Assembly (NCBI GenBank): GCA_022706685.1
Contig: JAKJCA010000022.1
Span: forward strand, 1 to 43,022
Source of the DNA: Bacillota bacterium
GTDB lineage: Bacteria > Bacillota > Clostridia > Oscillospirales > Acutalibacteraceae
DNA length: 43,022 nucleotides
Reading direction: 5' to 3'
Shown here: in pieces, positions 1 to 9,477 of the stretch
How the letters are laid out: every line of letters begins with the position of its first letter
Numbering within the stretch: position 1 is the first letter of the stretch
Notes under the pieces: model-generated
Database searches by the model: none
What the model was told of the DNA's origin: nothing
Seen by the model: only the letters and a program-made list of their open reading frames with translations
Made by a program: the position numbers and the translations under genes

Positions 1-1
1 C

Positions 2-1897
2 CGCCGCGACAGCGGCTCGGAGGGCAGCCCCGTCCTATACCGCGCTTACGGCGACGGACCGGTTGTGCTCAACGGCGGTATTACGCTGGACAGCGGCGCA
101 TTCCGGCCTGTCAGCGGCGCCGCGAAAGACAGGCTTCGCTTCCCCGCGGCTTGCAGCGTTTTAGAGACCGATTTGACCGCCTGCGGCCTTACCGCGGCCG
201 ACTGGGGCAAACTGTATGCCATCGGCGCGTTCAACACCGCTTACAAATACGACGGCGATACAACCGGGCCTGACCGCTGCGAATTGTTTTTCAACGACGC
301 GCGCATGACTCTTGCAAGGTACCCCAACGGAGATGCCTATTTGAAAACGGGTGAAATCATCGATCTGGGTGATTGCGCCGAATATCCCCCGCAGAACTAC
401 AACCCCGCCTGGGCTGAATTGCGGAACCCTCGCGGAGGAACATTCAAAACCGACCGCACTGCAAACAGCAGAATCAAAAAATGGAAAACGCTCGACGATG
501 TCTGGATGTTCGGGTATTTCTACTGGGACTGGGCGGACGCTTCCACGCCCGTCGCTTCCGCAGACACCGTTCACTCGACCGTCACCGCCGGCCAGGCAAG
601 CCTTTACGCATACAAGGAAGGCGCGCCGTACTTTTTCTATAATGTCTTTGAGGAACTGGACTCCCCCGGCGAGTGGTACCTCGACCGGACGACGGGCATG
701 CTTTATCTTTATCCTCCGGGCGGTATGGACAACGCCGATATAGAGCTTTCGGTTTCGACCGAAAGCATTATCAAAACCGAAGGTGCCGATTACATCTGTT
801 TCGAAGGGTTCGAAATCAAGGGAACCCGGGGTGACGCGGTGAACATCAGCGGCAACGGCTGCGCCCTCAACAACTGCGTGATTTCCAACTGCGCGGGTTT
901 CGCCGTCATTGTCAGCGGGACCGGCAACACGGTGCGCTGCAACGAAATAAAAAAAATGGGCAAGGGCGGTATCAAACTCAGCGGAGGCGACCGGGCGACC
1001 TTGACGCACGGGGATAGTATCGCCGACAACAACCATATCCATGATTACGGGGAAATCTATAAAACCTATCAGGCAGGCGTCACGCTCAACGGCGTGGGCA
1101 ACATCTGCTCGCACAATGAGATTCATGACGCCCCGCATCTGGCTATCATATACGGCGGCAACGACCAGCTCATTGAATACAACTATATTTACGATGTCGT
1201 CAAGCAATCCAGCGACGCCGGCGCCATTTACGCCGGACGCGACTGGACCGCTTACGGCGATGTGGTCCGTTATAATTGTATCCGCGATATCGGTTCCGGC
1301 GATTTCCGCCCGGACGGCATTTATTTTGACGACGCTTTGTCGGGCCAAAGCGCTTACGGCAACATTCTGGTCAACATCCCGAAGAACGGATTTATGCTCG
1401 GCGGCGGGAGGGACCTGTATGTTTGCAACAATATCATCATCAATGCCGGTACGGCCATCCGTTATGACGACAGGGCAAGGGAAGGCGTTGTCAGCAACGG
1501 CTGGTTCAGGGGGCATGTCAGCAGTCTGGACGGCGGTCTTTGGAAGTACCTGCTCGATTCGCCCTATCAAACCGAACTGTGGAAGAGCAGGTACCCGCAG
1601 CTGTCGCTCGTGACGCACGATTTCAGCGACGTCGACAATCCATATTTCGCACCGAATCCCGCGTTCAGCCTCATAAAGAACAATATTATCGCAGACCGCA
1701 GCGGAAACATCGGCAGCATCAGCGAAGCCTCATACCGTTTCAGCACCGTTGAAAACAACCCCGCCTGGCTGCTGATATTCAACCCGGGGTTCGCGGATTT
1801 TAAAAACGGAGACTACCGTCTGAAAGACGATGCCCCCGTTTATCAAAAACTCGACGGATTTGAGCAGATACCTTTTGAAAAAATCGGCAGATACTGA
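2..1897 (+). CDS. Right-handed beta-helix glycoside hydrolase, GH141-like (5' end cut by window)
   Basis: The reading frame is open to the left edge, so the first listed GTG (65) is probably internal and the true start and any signal peptide lie outside. The remaining 630 or so residues begin with a small beta domain whose text (SPVLYRAYGDGPVVLNGG) is typical of GH141-like and related beta-helix enzymes. An insert carrying the EWYLDRTTGMLYLYPP stretch follows, then many short beta-helix rungs rich in Asn, Gly and Ile (NNHIHDYGE, HNEIHDAPH, YNYIYDV). GH141 members act on pectic side chains or xylan; the substrate here is inferred only from family resemblance. The stop lies 98 bases inside the 3' end of the opposite-strand sensor gene. 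No terminator is visible downstream. Confidence 0.8.
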   Translation, partial: RRDSGSEGSPVLYRAYGDGPVVLNGGITLDSGAFRPVSGAAKDRLRFPAACSVLETDLTACGLTAADWGKLYAIGAFNTAYKYDGDTTGPDRCELFFNDARMTLARYPNGDAYLKTGEIIDLGDCAEYPPQNYNPAWAELRNPRGGTFKTDRTANSRIKKWKTLDDVWMFGYFYWDWADASTPVASADTVHSTVTAGQASLYAYKEGAPYFFYNVFEELDSPGEWYLDRTTGMLYLYPPGGMDNADIELSVSTESIIKTEGADYICFEGFEIKGTRGDAVNISGNGCALNNCVISNCAGFAVIVSGTGNTVRCNEIKKMGKGGIKLSGGDRATLTHGDSIADNNHIHDYGEIYKTYQAGVTLNGVGNICSHNEIHDAPHLAIIYGGNDQLIEYNYIYDVVKQSSDAGAIYAGRDWTAYGDVVRYNCIRDIGSGDFRPDGIYFDDALSGQSAYGNILVNIPKNGFMLGGGRDLYVCNNIIINAGTAIRYDDRAREGVVSNGWFRGHVSSLDGGLWKYLLDSPYQTELWKSRYPQLSLVTHDFSDVDNPYFAPNPAFSLIKNNIIADRSGNIGSISEASYRFSTVENNPAWLLIFNPGFADFKNGDYRLKDDAPVYQKLDGFEQIPFEKIGRY

Positions 1898-4800
1898 TAT
1901 CAAAACACCGGCAGTTATCGTTCCATACCGGCACCGCCAATACTTTCCCGACGAAAGCTTCCACCACTTCCGGGTCGAACTGGTAACCGGAACACCTGAT
2001 AATTTCCTTCGCCGCGTCTTCCACGGAAAGACTCTCCCGGTATGTTCTGTAACTGACGATTGCGTCGAACGAATCCGCGACGGCGATGATCCGGGCGCCC
2101 AAGGTAATCTCTTGTCCCTTCAGTCCCCTCGGATAACCCGCGCCGTCAAAACGTTCGTGGTGTTCGAGAACATATTTGGATATTTCGACAAACTCGTCGG
2201 ATGAACTGAGGATGCGGTAGCCGATTTCGGAATGCCGCTGGATTTCCATACGTTCCTCCGCACTGAGTTTGCCTTCGGAATTCAGAATTCTTTCATCGAT
2301 ACCGATCTTCCCGATATCGTGCATCATGCCGGCGAGTGCGACCAGGTCGACGGTGCCTTCGGGCAGGCCCATGGCGATTGCGATGTTTTTCCCGACGACG
2401 GACACGCGCTCGGAATGCAGCATTTCCCTTTTATTCTTTTCAAAAAGCGTTGTCATAATCAGGTCAATCGTACGGCTTCTCATGCTCATGCTTTCGGACA
2501 GTTTGCGTTTATACATGGCATCCTCGGCTTTTTTGATCACCTCATCAATGCTTTGGCTTGCCTGTGTTCTTGTATCGGAGCCGATGGACAGTGACAAAAC
2601 AATATTTTTAACATGCTGGCGTTCCACCGTTTTCTTGATATCGCTGATTATCTTATCGGCCGCGCTTTCGTCCACCCCCGGCAAGACAAGCATGAACTCG
2701 TCTCCGCCGATTCGAAAAACCATATCGTCCGGGCCGCATTCCTTTTGCAGCGCATGCGCCGCTTTTTTCAGCAGGATATCGCCCGCCAAATGGCCGAAAG
2801 CGTCGTTGGTCAGTTTCAGTCCGTTGACGTCTGCCAGCACCATGGTCAGCGGCAGAATATTTTCTTTCGCGATACGCGCCATAGCCAAATCGAAATATCG
2901 CCTGTTGTAAACGCCGGTCAGCTGATCGTGGTAACTGAGGTACTCGATCTTTTCCTGGCGTTTCTTCTTTTCGGACCAGTCGCTGAAAACAACGACCGCC
3001 CCCGTCACCTCTCCCGCTTCCCCGACAATCGGGGAAGCGCCTGCTTCGACAGCGTACTCCGTCCCGTCGGCCGATAGCAGCAGCGTATCTTCCGGCGCTT
3101 CGTAAGTTTTATTATCCTGTAATACAAGGACTGCCGGGCATTGGGCCTGCTGGCGCGTCTGCGCAGAAATCAGCCGAAGGACCTCTTCAACCGGCCTACC
3201 TTTTGCCTTATCGAGGGATAAGCCCGTCATACTTTCCGCCGCACGGTTAAGGAAAACAATCCTGCCCCGGTGGTCGGTCGAGATGACGCCGTCGCCGACC
3301 GACATCAAGGTGGTCTCCAGCAGTGATTTTTCTTCGGCAAGTTTAGCCTGCAGCTGTTTATACGGCGTAATATCCCAAATGGTGCCCGTCATCCTGACCG
3401 CCTTGCCGTCGCCATTTCTCTCCACGGCAGCGAGTACGCGCATATTGTGCACTTCGCCGTTGGGCCAGCAAATGCGGTATTCGGTGTTAAGTTCCTTCTC
3501 GCCGCTGAGCGCCATGCGCAGTTCTGCTGCCAATCTGTCGATATCGCCGGGATGGACGCCGTCCTGCCAATTCTTATAAAAACTGTCGAAGTATTTTCTG
3601 CTGATACCGTAGAGCGCATACATCTGGTCGTCCCAGACCAGCGTATTGTCGGCGGCATCATACTCCCATACGCCGATGCCGCCCGCTTTGACAGCAAGTT
3701 CAAGCCGCGCGGCAAGGGTTTTTAATTCGTTGTTGATTCGCTTGGTTTCAGTAATATCGGTAAGGATAACGGCTACCCGCCCCTTCTCGGGTGAAAAAGC
3801 CGAACAGGAGAAAAACCGTTGTGTCCGCTCGGAATACTGTTCGAATTGATACGGCTCACCGCGAAATACAGCGCCGCTGAAGTTCTCTATCCACCCGCGC
3901 GCGGTATCGGGGACTACCTGCATGACGGTCTTGCCGTCGAACTGCTCGGTGCTGAGCCCAGTCAGCGTTTCAAAACTCCGGTTCATTGCGGAAAGCCTGA
4001 AGTCGACCGCGCGCCCTCTCTCGTCGAGAATCATATCGAACACCGCAAGGCCTTGCTGCATCTGTTCGATCAGTCCGCGGAACTTGGCCTCGCTTTCGAC
4101 GAGAAGTGCGGTGCTGATGTGCTTCTCCACCGCCATGGACAACGAATCGGCGAATGATTGGAGCGCAATGCGTTCCGAGGCCAGCCACTTTCTGGATTTC
4201 CGGCAGTCTTCAAAGCCGAAGAAACCCCATAACTCCCCATTGACATGGACAGGGATGAGCAAAATGGTTTCGACGCCCCGCGATTGAAGAAACCGTTTTT
4301 GTTCACCGTCTTCCAGCGTGCCGGTGACGCAAACACAGGCGGTATGGTACGGTACGGCGCGCAGTATGGCCTGGTCGCCGGTAAACGCATTTTCCTTCGC
4401 GGCGGGTTGATTTTTCATACTGGGTATATCTTGCGCGCACCATTCCGCCGTTCTTTCCGGCTGCGGCTCTGCGGTCCCCTGTGCGGTCTTGTTGACGGAC
4501 AGGTAAACCCGGTCTAATGACAGGCATTCGCCGAGGCGGGGCAGCGCCAGCGCCACAGCGTCTAAATAGTCATCTCCCGCCACCAGCGCCTGGGCAAAGT
4601 CGGTTGTAATCTCCATCAAACGGTCCTTGCGTTCGTTTTCGGTGATATCGACCATCACCGTCAATAGTTCCTGCCTGTCACCGGCACGGATGACTTCCGC
4701 TGAAAAAAGCCCCTGCCGCAAAGAACCGTCCTTGTGGCGGATACGCACCTGTGCACGGGTAATCGGTTCCCCTTCAAACAGGCGGTCGAGCAGTTTCTCC

Positions 4801-6329
4801 CTTGTCTCCGGTTGGTGGAACAATTTCAGTTCGGCCGCGGTTCTGCCGATGACTTCTTCGCGTGAATATCCCAGCGTCAGGGTAAAAGCCTTGTTGATAT
4901 GAATGATTTTATTGTCGCTTAGATCTGTTACTGCCATGACCGAGGGGTTGTTTTCGAAGAATTTCTCAAACCTTTCCCGCGCCGCCCTTATCCCGGCCAC
5001 GTTTTTCGATAGACCGTAGACCACCTTCTGGCCGCACCATTCGCCGGTCCAAAACCTGCTTTCGACATAGACGGGCCGGCCGGTTGATGACAGTATCGGT
5101 ATGTCGCCGGAAAGGTCTTCCCGGCGAAGCACTTTATCGAAAGCTTCACGCGCTTCGTCCTTTCGGGAAGGATCGTAAAGGTCAAATAGCGACATTCCTT
5201 TTAACTGATCGGCAGAATAATCCAGAATGCGTGCTGCCGGCTCATTGCAGAACAAAATGCTGCCTTCGGGGTCGCAGATGAAAAAAAGGTCGTCAATCGC
5301 GTTGAAAAAGTCGCCGGTTAATTCCGCCTCGCGCTTGATTTCGGTAATGTCCTCCAAAATATATTGAAAGAGGCTGTCTTTGCGCCCGTACTCCCGCTTT
5401 CTGACCGAGAACCATCTCGCCTGCGGCTCGCCGGATAATGCAAAGGAAACTTCGCCGCCTGCATGCGTACCGATATGAGCCGTAAAATCCTTCTCGTTCG
5501 TACCGGCGGCGGCAATCAGTTCTTCGGCACGGCGGTTAACGCCCACGACTTCTCCGGATTTGTGCGTCAATACCATGGCCTGCCGGCTGTCCGCATGGTT
5601 TTTCTTCCATTCGTTGACATCAAGCTGCAGCAGGTCGTTGCGGTATTCGTTCACGGCAAACAGCCCGCAAATCAGCGCGACAGCGGCCGGCGCCAGGTCT
5701 GCTGTTTTGTCAAGCCCCGCGAGCGTTGCCAAAATCGCCAGCCAGGGAATCTGCAGGGAGACAAGCACAAAATGCAGGCTGACGACACGCCTCTTGTTGA
5801 GTTTGACGCTTCTAACGGTCTTCGAGATAATCACCGTGGAATAAATGATGGAAAAACCGATATACAGCAAGAGGACAAAAAACAGCGGCCCTTTCTCGGT
5901 GGTAAGAATCCTGTAACCGTAGGCATTGATATAGGAAGCGATGCTTCTGTAGAAAAGATGGTGGGCCGAATTGCTCAGCAACATCAGATAAAGCGCCGAT
6001 GAAAATCCGTACAGCGCGGCCTTGAGACTCTTCGGGCAGGGTTTTTCCACCAACTGCATGGCAAACAGCAAGCAGAAAGCGGGCATGAAAATAATGCCGC
6101 CGTACGAAACCAAGCGTATGGTTTCAGCGGTTTGCGCCGAGTCGCTGAGGATTTCGCGGTAAAAGCCCACGGTATAGACAGCGGCCGCAAAAAGCAGCAT
6201 GGGAAAATAGCTGACCGCTCTGCTTCTTTTATATCCCGCGATGATATAAAGCGCCGCGACCGCGTACCATGACGCGACAACCGGCATCATGGCCACGAGC
6301 AAGTGCAGAATAATACGGGTAACGTTCAT
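1800..6329 (-). CDS. Membrane multi-PAS/GAF protein with GGDEF and HD-GYP domains (c-di-GMP turnover)
   Basis: A 1509-residue protein. Seven hydrophobic segments fill about residues 1-230, resembling the 7TM N-terminal region of sensor histidine kinases. A degenerate PAS-like stretch and then clear PAS domains follow (about 340-440 and 455-570), a GAF-like region (575-740) and three more PAS domains (745-1115). A diguanylate cyclase domain has an intact GGDEF at 1207-1211. An HD-GYP phosphodiesterase domain follows, with HD at 1337-1338 and HHERFDGAGYP near 1385-1395. The position of the inhibitory RxxD site reads GPDD, so product inhibition may be absent. It probably senses a ligand at the membrane and adjusts c-di-GMP. 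The start has a good AGGCGGTG ribosome site. The last 45 or so residues, after the HD-GYP fold, are antisense to the convergent beta-helix gene and look non-conserved. It lies 51 bases after the GH2 gene and is probably co-transcribed. Confidence 0.93.
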   Translation of the reverse strand: MNVTRIILHLLVAMMPVVASWYAVAALYIIAGYKRSRAVSYFPMLLFAAAVYTVGFYREILSDSAQTAETIRLVSYGGIIFMPAFCLLFAMQLVEKPCPKSLKAALYGFSSALYLMLLSNSAHHLFYRSIASYINAYGYRILTTEKGPLFFVLLLYIGFSIIYSTVIISKTVRSVKLNKRRVVSLHFVLVSLQIPWLAILATLAGLDKTADLAPAAVALICGLFAVNEYRNDLLQLDVNEWKKNHADSRQAMVLTHKSGEVVGVNRRAEELIAAAGTNEKDFTAHIGTHAGGEVSFALSGEPQARWFSVRKREYGRKDSLFQYILEDITEIKREAELTGDFFNAIDDLFFICDPEGSILFCNEPAARILDYSADQLKGMSLFDLYDPSRKDEAREAFDKVLRREDLSGDIPILSSTGRPVYVESRFWTGEWCGQKVVYGLSKNVAGIRAARERFEKFFENNPSVMAVTDLSDNKIIHINKAFTLTLGYSREEVIGRTAAELKLFHQPETREKLLDRLFEGEPITRAQVRIRHKDGSLRQGLFSAEVIRAGDRQELLTVMVDITENERKDRLMEITTDFAQALVAGDDYLDAVALALPRLGECLSLDRVYLSVNKTAQGTAEPQPERTAEWCAQDIPSMKNQPAAKENAFTGDQAILRAVPYHTACVCVTGTLEDGEQKRFLQSRGVETILLIPVHVNGELWGFFGFEDCRKSRKWLASERIALQSFADSLSMAVEKHISTALLVESEAKFRGLIEQMQQGLAVFDMILDERGRAVDFRLSAMNRSFETLTGLSTEQFDGKTVMQVVPDTARGWIENFSGAVFRGEPYQFEQYSERTQRFFSCSAFSPEKGRVAVILTDITETKRINNELKTLAARLELAVKAGGIGVWEYDAADNTLVWDDQMYALYGISRKYFDSFYKNWQDGVHPGDIDRLAAELRMALSGEKELNTEYRICWPNGEVHNMRVLAAVERNGDGKAVRMTGTIWDITPYKQLQAKLAEEKSLLETTLMSVGDGVISTDHRGRIVFLNRAAESMTGLSLDKAKGRPVEEVLRLISAQTRQQAQCPAVLVLQDNKTYEAPEDTLLLSADGTEYAVEAGASPIVGEAGEVTGAVVVFSDWSEKKKRQEKIEYLSYHDQLTGVYNRRYFDLAMARIAKENILPLTMVLADVNGLKLTNDAFGHLAGDILLKKAAHALQKECGPDDMVFRIGGDEFMLVLPGVDESAADKIISDIKKTVERQHVKNIVLSLSIGSDTRTQASQSIDEVIKKAEDAMYKRKLSESMSMRSRTIDLIMTTLFEKNKREMLHSERVSVVGKNIAIAMGLPEGTVDLVALAGMMHDIGKIGIDERILNSEGKLSAEERMEIQRHSEIGYRILSSSDEFVEISKYVLEHHERFDGAGYPRGLKGQEITLGARIIAVADSFDAIVSYRTYRESLSVEDAAKEIIRCSGYQFDPEVVEAFVGKVLAVPVWNDNCRCFDISICRFFQKVSAQIRRVFDKRGHRLSDGSLRF

Positions 6330-6380
6330 TTTTCACCGCCTGATAAAGGTTGGTTGCCGGCAACAGAATCAATAAACGGA

Positions 6381-8945
6381 TTATGGAAGGCGCAAATCTT
6401 TCGGTACGCGTCTGAAGTACAGCCAGGCGCCTAAATTGCGCGGATCGATAAGAATCAGCAACCGCCGCAGCGCATCGGCGGCGCGTGCGCCGCCGGGTTT
6501 GATGTCGGCGCATGACACGATTTCAACGGTATCCTCTATTCTCTGTGACGGCTGATTCTTTTCAAGCAGCGCGGATACGGTAACGTTTTCCCCCGGCAGC
6601 AGATCAAAAAAGTTGTCGGTGAACGGCTGCAAGGATACTTTCGACGAAACACGCACCAGGCGTGCAAAACGCTCTGCGCGCACCGTCACATGCAAGCGCC
6701 CGTTTTCCGCCCGCACGGTTTTCGTCAGGCCCGGCTCGGGAAGCTGCAGGTCTTTTTCGTTACCAAAAAGCAGCGTCGCCGACGATACGGTTTCGCCCCC
6801 TTGAATCAGCCTTGCGCGCATTCCGGTTTTGCGCAGGTTATACCGCCTTAACAAGTCTCCGGCGGGCCATTCGCAAACGACCGCCGGGCCGGAAGGCGCG
6901 GCAGAGATTTTATTTTTGACGCTTTCCAATATGCCTTTTTCAAAATCGAATAGCTCAACCGTCACCTGCGCCTCGACGGGATTCAGGGTGTCGTTGAGCA
7001 CGAAGATTTTGATGCTGTTTCGCGAATCTTCGATCGAAACGCAAACCGGCGCGTTAAAACGCCTCGCCGCGTACTGCAAAGCCTTGTAGCCGCCGAAATA
7101 ATCCAAACTCGCCCAGGAACAGACGGGCCAGCAGTCGTTGAACTGCCAGTACAGCGCCCCGTTGCATCTGCCGCGGTTGCGCCGCCAGTGCTGTGTCGCG
7201 TCGCTGACGCATTCAAGTTGTGTGACCTGGGAAAGATAAACAAAATCCTCAAATTTTGCGGGCAGGCGGAAACGCGAAGCGATATAATAGACCATTTTGT
7301 CGTTGCCGCTCATACATTTTTGGTGCGCTTTGAATACTTCGCTTTTCAGCGAATAATCGCCGGGCTGCGCAAATTTCTCGATGGTTTTGATATCCGGCAG
7401 GGACTCGAAGCCGAATTCGCTGCAAAACCGCGTCATGCGCTTGCGGTAATATTCCATCGGCTGGAGGCCGTGCCAGACAGCCCAGAGATGCGTGTCGCCG
7501 ACATTGTCTTTATCAAAACCCTTCAGATACGAAACACCGCACGGCGAGCCCGGAATATAGGGCGTCAAAGGGTCGCAGCGCCTGATTTCAGGCTCGAGGA
7601 TGCGGTAGAAAAACTCTTCGGTCCACTGGACGTATTTCTTCATATAACGCCACAGCGCCGATAGCGACTCGATTTCGTTATTCCCGCACCAGAGCGCAAG
7701 GCAGGGATGGTCGCGAAGCCGCTCGACATTATATCGAATTTCATCTTTGACGTTTTCAAGAAAATCAGGCATAAAGAAGGGATAGGCCTGACAGGCGAAA
7801 GCGAAATCCTGCCAAACCAGAATACCTTTACGGTCGCAGGCTTCATAGAAAGCGTCGCTTTCGTAATATCCCCCGCCCCACACCCGGAGCATACTCATAT
7901 TGGAAAACAGCGCGGCGTCCAGGGCATATTCCAGCCTGCCGTTGTCAAAACGCGTGATAAAAGAGTCGCCCGGTATCCAGTTGGCCCCCTTGATAAAAAG
8001 AGGATTCCCGTTAAGCAGAAAACGGAAATTGACGCCGTATTCGTCCCTGCCGCGGTCAAGTTCCAGTGTGCGAAGGCCGATTTTTTTAACCGCCCGGTCA
8101 AGCAGCTCACTGCCGGCGTACAGTTCGATGCTGACCTCATAAAGCGGCTGCTCTTTTTTCCCAGACAGTTCCGCTGTCTGCCAGAGCAACGGACGCGCTA
8201 TCTCCACACCGGTCTCAAATACTGCGCCCGCGTTCCCCGATGACTCGTATGTCTCCCCTTCCGGCGAGACAACGCGCAGCACATAAGACAGCGGGACATT
8301 CTCAAAAATCTGCGCGCGGCACCTCACCTTGATTTGCGCCCTATCGCCGGCCGATTTTTGGTCAACCCAGAAGCCCTCTATTCTCGCTATGTCAAACAGC
8401 AGGAGATCAATCGAACGCTGGATACCGCTGACAGGCAAAACCGGACCCCAGTCCCAGCCGAAATGGCACTGGGGTTTGCGGATATGGACGATGCCGTTGA
8501 GCCCGTTGCCGTTAACGGGCGTTGGCGTGGCCCGGCGTTTTGCTTCCACATAACGCACAGGCGACCGAAAAAGGATATGGATCTCATTCTCGCCTTCCCG
8601 AAGCAAAGAACGCACGTCGAAGGAATATGCCTTGTGCGCGTTTTCTCCCTTGCCGGCAGGCATACCGTTGATCGTAATCTCGCAAACGGTGTCGAGCATT
8701 CCGCACACAAGAACAGCCCGACGGCAGCGCATCTCGCCGGGCGTGATCTCAAAACTCCGCCTGTATTCCCAATCCTCAAGGGCAACCCAGGCCGTCTTTG
8801 TTTCATTGGTACCGATAAATGGGTCCTCAATGCGGCCGAGGCGGAGCAGGTCCAGGTAATTGCATCCGGGGACGGTCGCCGGCAGCCATTCTTTCCAGCC
8901 TGCCGCCTTGAACTCCCATGCGCCGTCGAGTGTCTTTTTCAGCAT
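6381..8945 (-). CDS. Beta-mannosidase, glycoside hydrolase family 2
   Basis: This 854-residue enzyme should release terminal beta-mannose from manno-oligosaccharides. The N-terminal sugar-binding domain starts MLKKTLDGAWEF and includes HFGWDWGP. The TIM-barrel carries WCGNNE with predicted acid/base Glu424, and CSEFGFES with predicted nucleophile Glu510, both standard for GH2 mannosidases. No signal peptide is seen, so it is probably cytoplasmic and acts on imported oligosaccharides. The start at 8945 was chosen because GGAGGGG lies just upstream. The frame stays open to 9113, but that extension would run through the tRNA-Thr gene and its terminator, so it was dropped. The sensor gene follows on the same strand after 51 bases. 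Confidence 0.93.
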   Translation of the reverse strand: MLKKTLDGAWEFKAAGWKEWLPATVPGCNYLDLLRLGRIEDPFIGTNETKTAWVALEDWEYRRSFEITPGEMRCRRAVLVCGMLDTVCEITINGMPAGKGENAHKAYSFDVRSLLREGENEIHILFRSPVRYVEAKRRATPTPVNGNGLNGIVHIRKPQCHFGWDWGPVLPVSGIQRSIDLLLFDIARIEGFWVDQKSAGDRAQIKVRCRAQIFENVPLSYVLRVVSPEGETYESSGNAGAVFETGVEIARPLLWQTAELSGKKEQPLYEVSIELYAGSELLDRAVKKIGLRTLELDRGRDEYGVNFRFLLNGNPLFIKGANWIPGDSFITRFDNGRLEYALDAALFSNMSMLRVWGGGYYESDAFYEACDRKGILVWQDFAFACQAYPFFMPDFLENVKDEIRYNVERLRDHPCLALWCGNNEIESLSALWRYMKKYVQWTEEFFYRILEPEIRRCDPLTPYIPGSPCGVSYLKGFDKDNVGDTHLWAVWHGLQPMEYYRKRMTRFCSEFGFESLPDIKTIEKFAQPGDYSLKSEVFKAHQKCMSGNDKMVYYIASRFRLPAKFEDFVYLSQVTQLECVSDATQHWRRNRGRCNGALYWQFNDCWPVCSWASLDYFGGYKALQYAARRFNAPVCVSIEDSRNSIKIFVLNDTLNPVEAQVTVELFDFEKGILESVKNKISAAPSGPAVVCEWPAGDLLRRYNLRKTGMRARLIQGGETVSSATLLFGNEKDLQLPEPGLTKTVRAENGRLHVTVRAERFARLVRVSSKVSLQPFTDNFFDLLPGENVTVSALLEKNQPSQRIEDTVEIVSCADIKPGGARAADALRRLLILIDPRNLGAWLYFRRVPKDLRLP

Positions 8946-8967
8946 ACCCGCCCCTCCGTTTTTAAGT

Positions 8968-8997
8968 ATTATAGCATCACGACGGCCAATAAAGGAA
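8968..8997 (-). promoter_or_regulatory. Possible sigma-70 promoter for the beta-mannosidase gene
   Basis: On the minus strand a perfect TATAAT (8973-8968) lies 18 bases after TTCCTT (8997-8992). The -35 is poor. The position just after the tRNA terminator and 22 bases before the GH2 start codon is sensible. The leader would be very short, about 16 bases. Confidence 0.4.
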
Positions 8998-8999
8998 CA

Positions 9000-9032
9000 T
9001 CCCCGAAATCCTCGCGAACAGGGTTTCGGGGG
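9000..9032 (-). terminator. Terminator of the tRNA operon
   Basis: An inverted repeat pairs CCCCGAAA with TTTCGGGG around a partly paired middle, directly downstream of tRNA-Thr on the minus strand. It is followed by the T-rich ATGTTCCTTTATT. Confidence 0.65.
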
Positions 9033-9035
9033 TGT

Positions 9036-9111
9036 TGGAGCTGCTATCCGGATTCGAACCGGAGACCTCATCCTTACCAAGGATGTGCTCTGCCACCTGA
9101 GCCATAGCAGC
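9036..9111 (-). tRNA. tRNA-Thr (anticodon GGT)
   Basis: The 76-base minus-strand sequence folds as a full cloverleaf. The acceptor stem pairs GCTGCTA with TAGCAGC, the anticodon stem is CATCC/GGATG with loop TTGGTAA, and the T arm is TCCGG-TTCGAAT-CCGGA. Discriminator T and CCA are encoded. The anticodon GGT reads ACC and ACU. It lies 6 bases after tRNA-Asp in the same transcript. Confidence 0.97.
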
Positions 9112-9117
9112 AAAAAA

Positions 9118-9194
9118 TGGCGACCCGGAACGGGCTCGAACCGTCGACCTCTAGCGTGACAGGCTAGCGTTCTAACCAGCTGAACTACCGGGCC
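9118..9194 (-). tRNA. tRNA-Asp (anticodon GTC)
   Basis: The 77-base minus-strand cloverleaf has acceptor GGCCCGG/CCGGGTC with one G-T pair. The anticodon stem is CTAGC/GCTAG with loop CTGTCAC, and the T arm is GACGG-TTCGAGC-CCGTT. Discriminator G and CCA are encoded. It is the first gene of a two-tRNA unit. A 7-bp hairpin (CGCTCGG/CCGAGCG, 9202-9229) sits in its 5' leader. Confidence 0.97.
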
Positions 9195-9235
9195 GCGCCG
9201 TCGCTCGGGCTGCTCTCGCCGACCGAGCGAAAATT

Positions 9236-9264
9236 ATATTACCATAAGGGGGGGCTGTTTGCAA
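9236..9264 (-). promoter_or_regulatory. Promoter of the tRNA-Asp/tRNA-Thr operon
   Basis: On the minus strand TTGCAA (9264-9259) and TAATAT (9241-9236) are separated by exactly 17 bases, about 42 bases before tRNA-Asp. Four of six positions match the -35 consensus, and the -10 lies in an AT-rich run. Confidence 0.75.
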
Positions 9265-9394
9265 GCATTTTTTACGGCAAAGGCCGCAAAGCGCTTTTCC
9301 GGTCAGGCGGAGCCGCCAGCGTCGCATGCGCGGCACAAGATGTTGGGGTCATTTCTAATATTCTGTATATTTTCAACAATATATAAAATTCCGC

Positions 9395-9423
9395 TTGATT
9401 TCAGCGGCTTGATGAAATATACT
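9395..9423 (+). promoter_or_regulatory. Promoter of the xpt-nucleoside importer operon
   Basis: TTGATT (9395-9400), a 17-base spacer and TATACT (9418-9423) lie 54 bases before the xpt start. The resulting leader of about 48 bases is too short for a purine riboswitch aptamer, and I see none of the riboswitch core motifs. A 6-bp inverted repeat TATATT/AATATA (9366-9383) just upstream could be an operator. Confidence 0.65.
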
Positions 9424-9477
9424 GTTCGTGTTTGATTCCGACGCGCGTGATGATTCATCGTACGGGAGTTTTGTCGC

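Noticed and set aside
161..1618. Long minus-strand open frame of 485 codons
   Set aside because: It is a shadow of the beta-helix gene in GC-rich sequence; no family text and no ribosome site.
8946..9113. N-terminal extension of the GH2 gene
   Set aside because: It would translate the tRNA-Thr gene and its terminator; a good ribosome site supports 8945.
9300..9477. Purine riboswitch before xpt
   Set aside because: Looked for the conserved core and stem motifs and found none; the predicted promoter leaves too short a leader.
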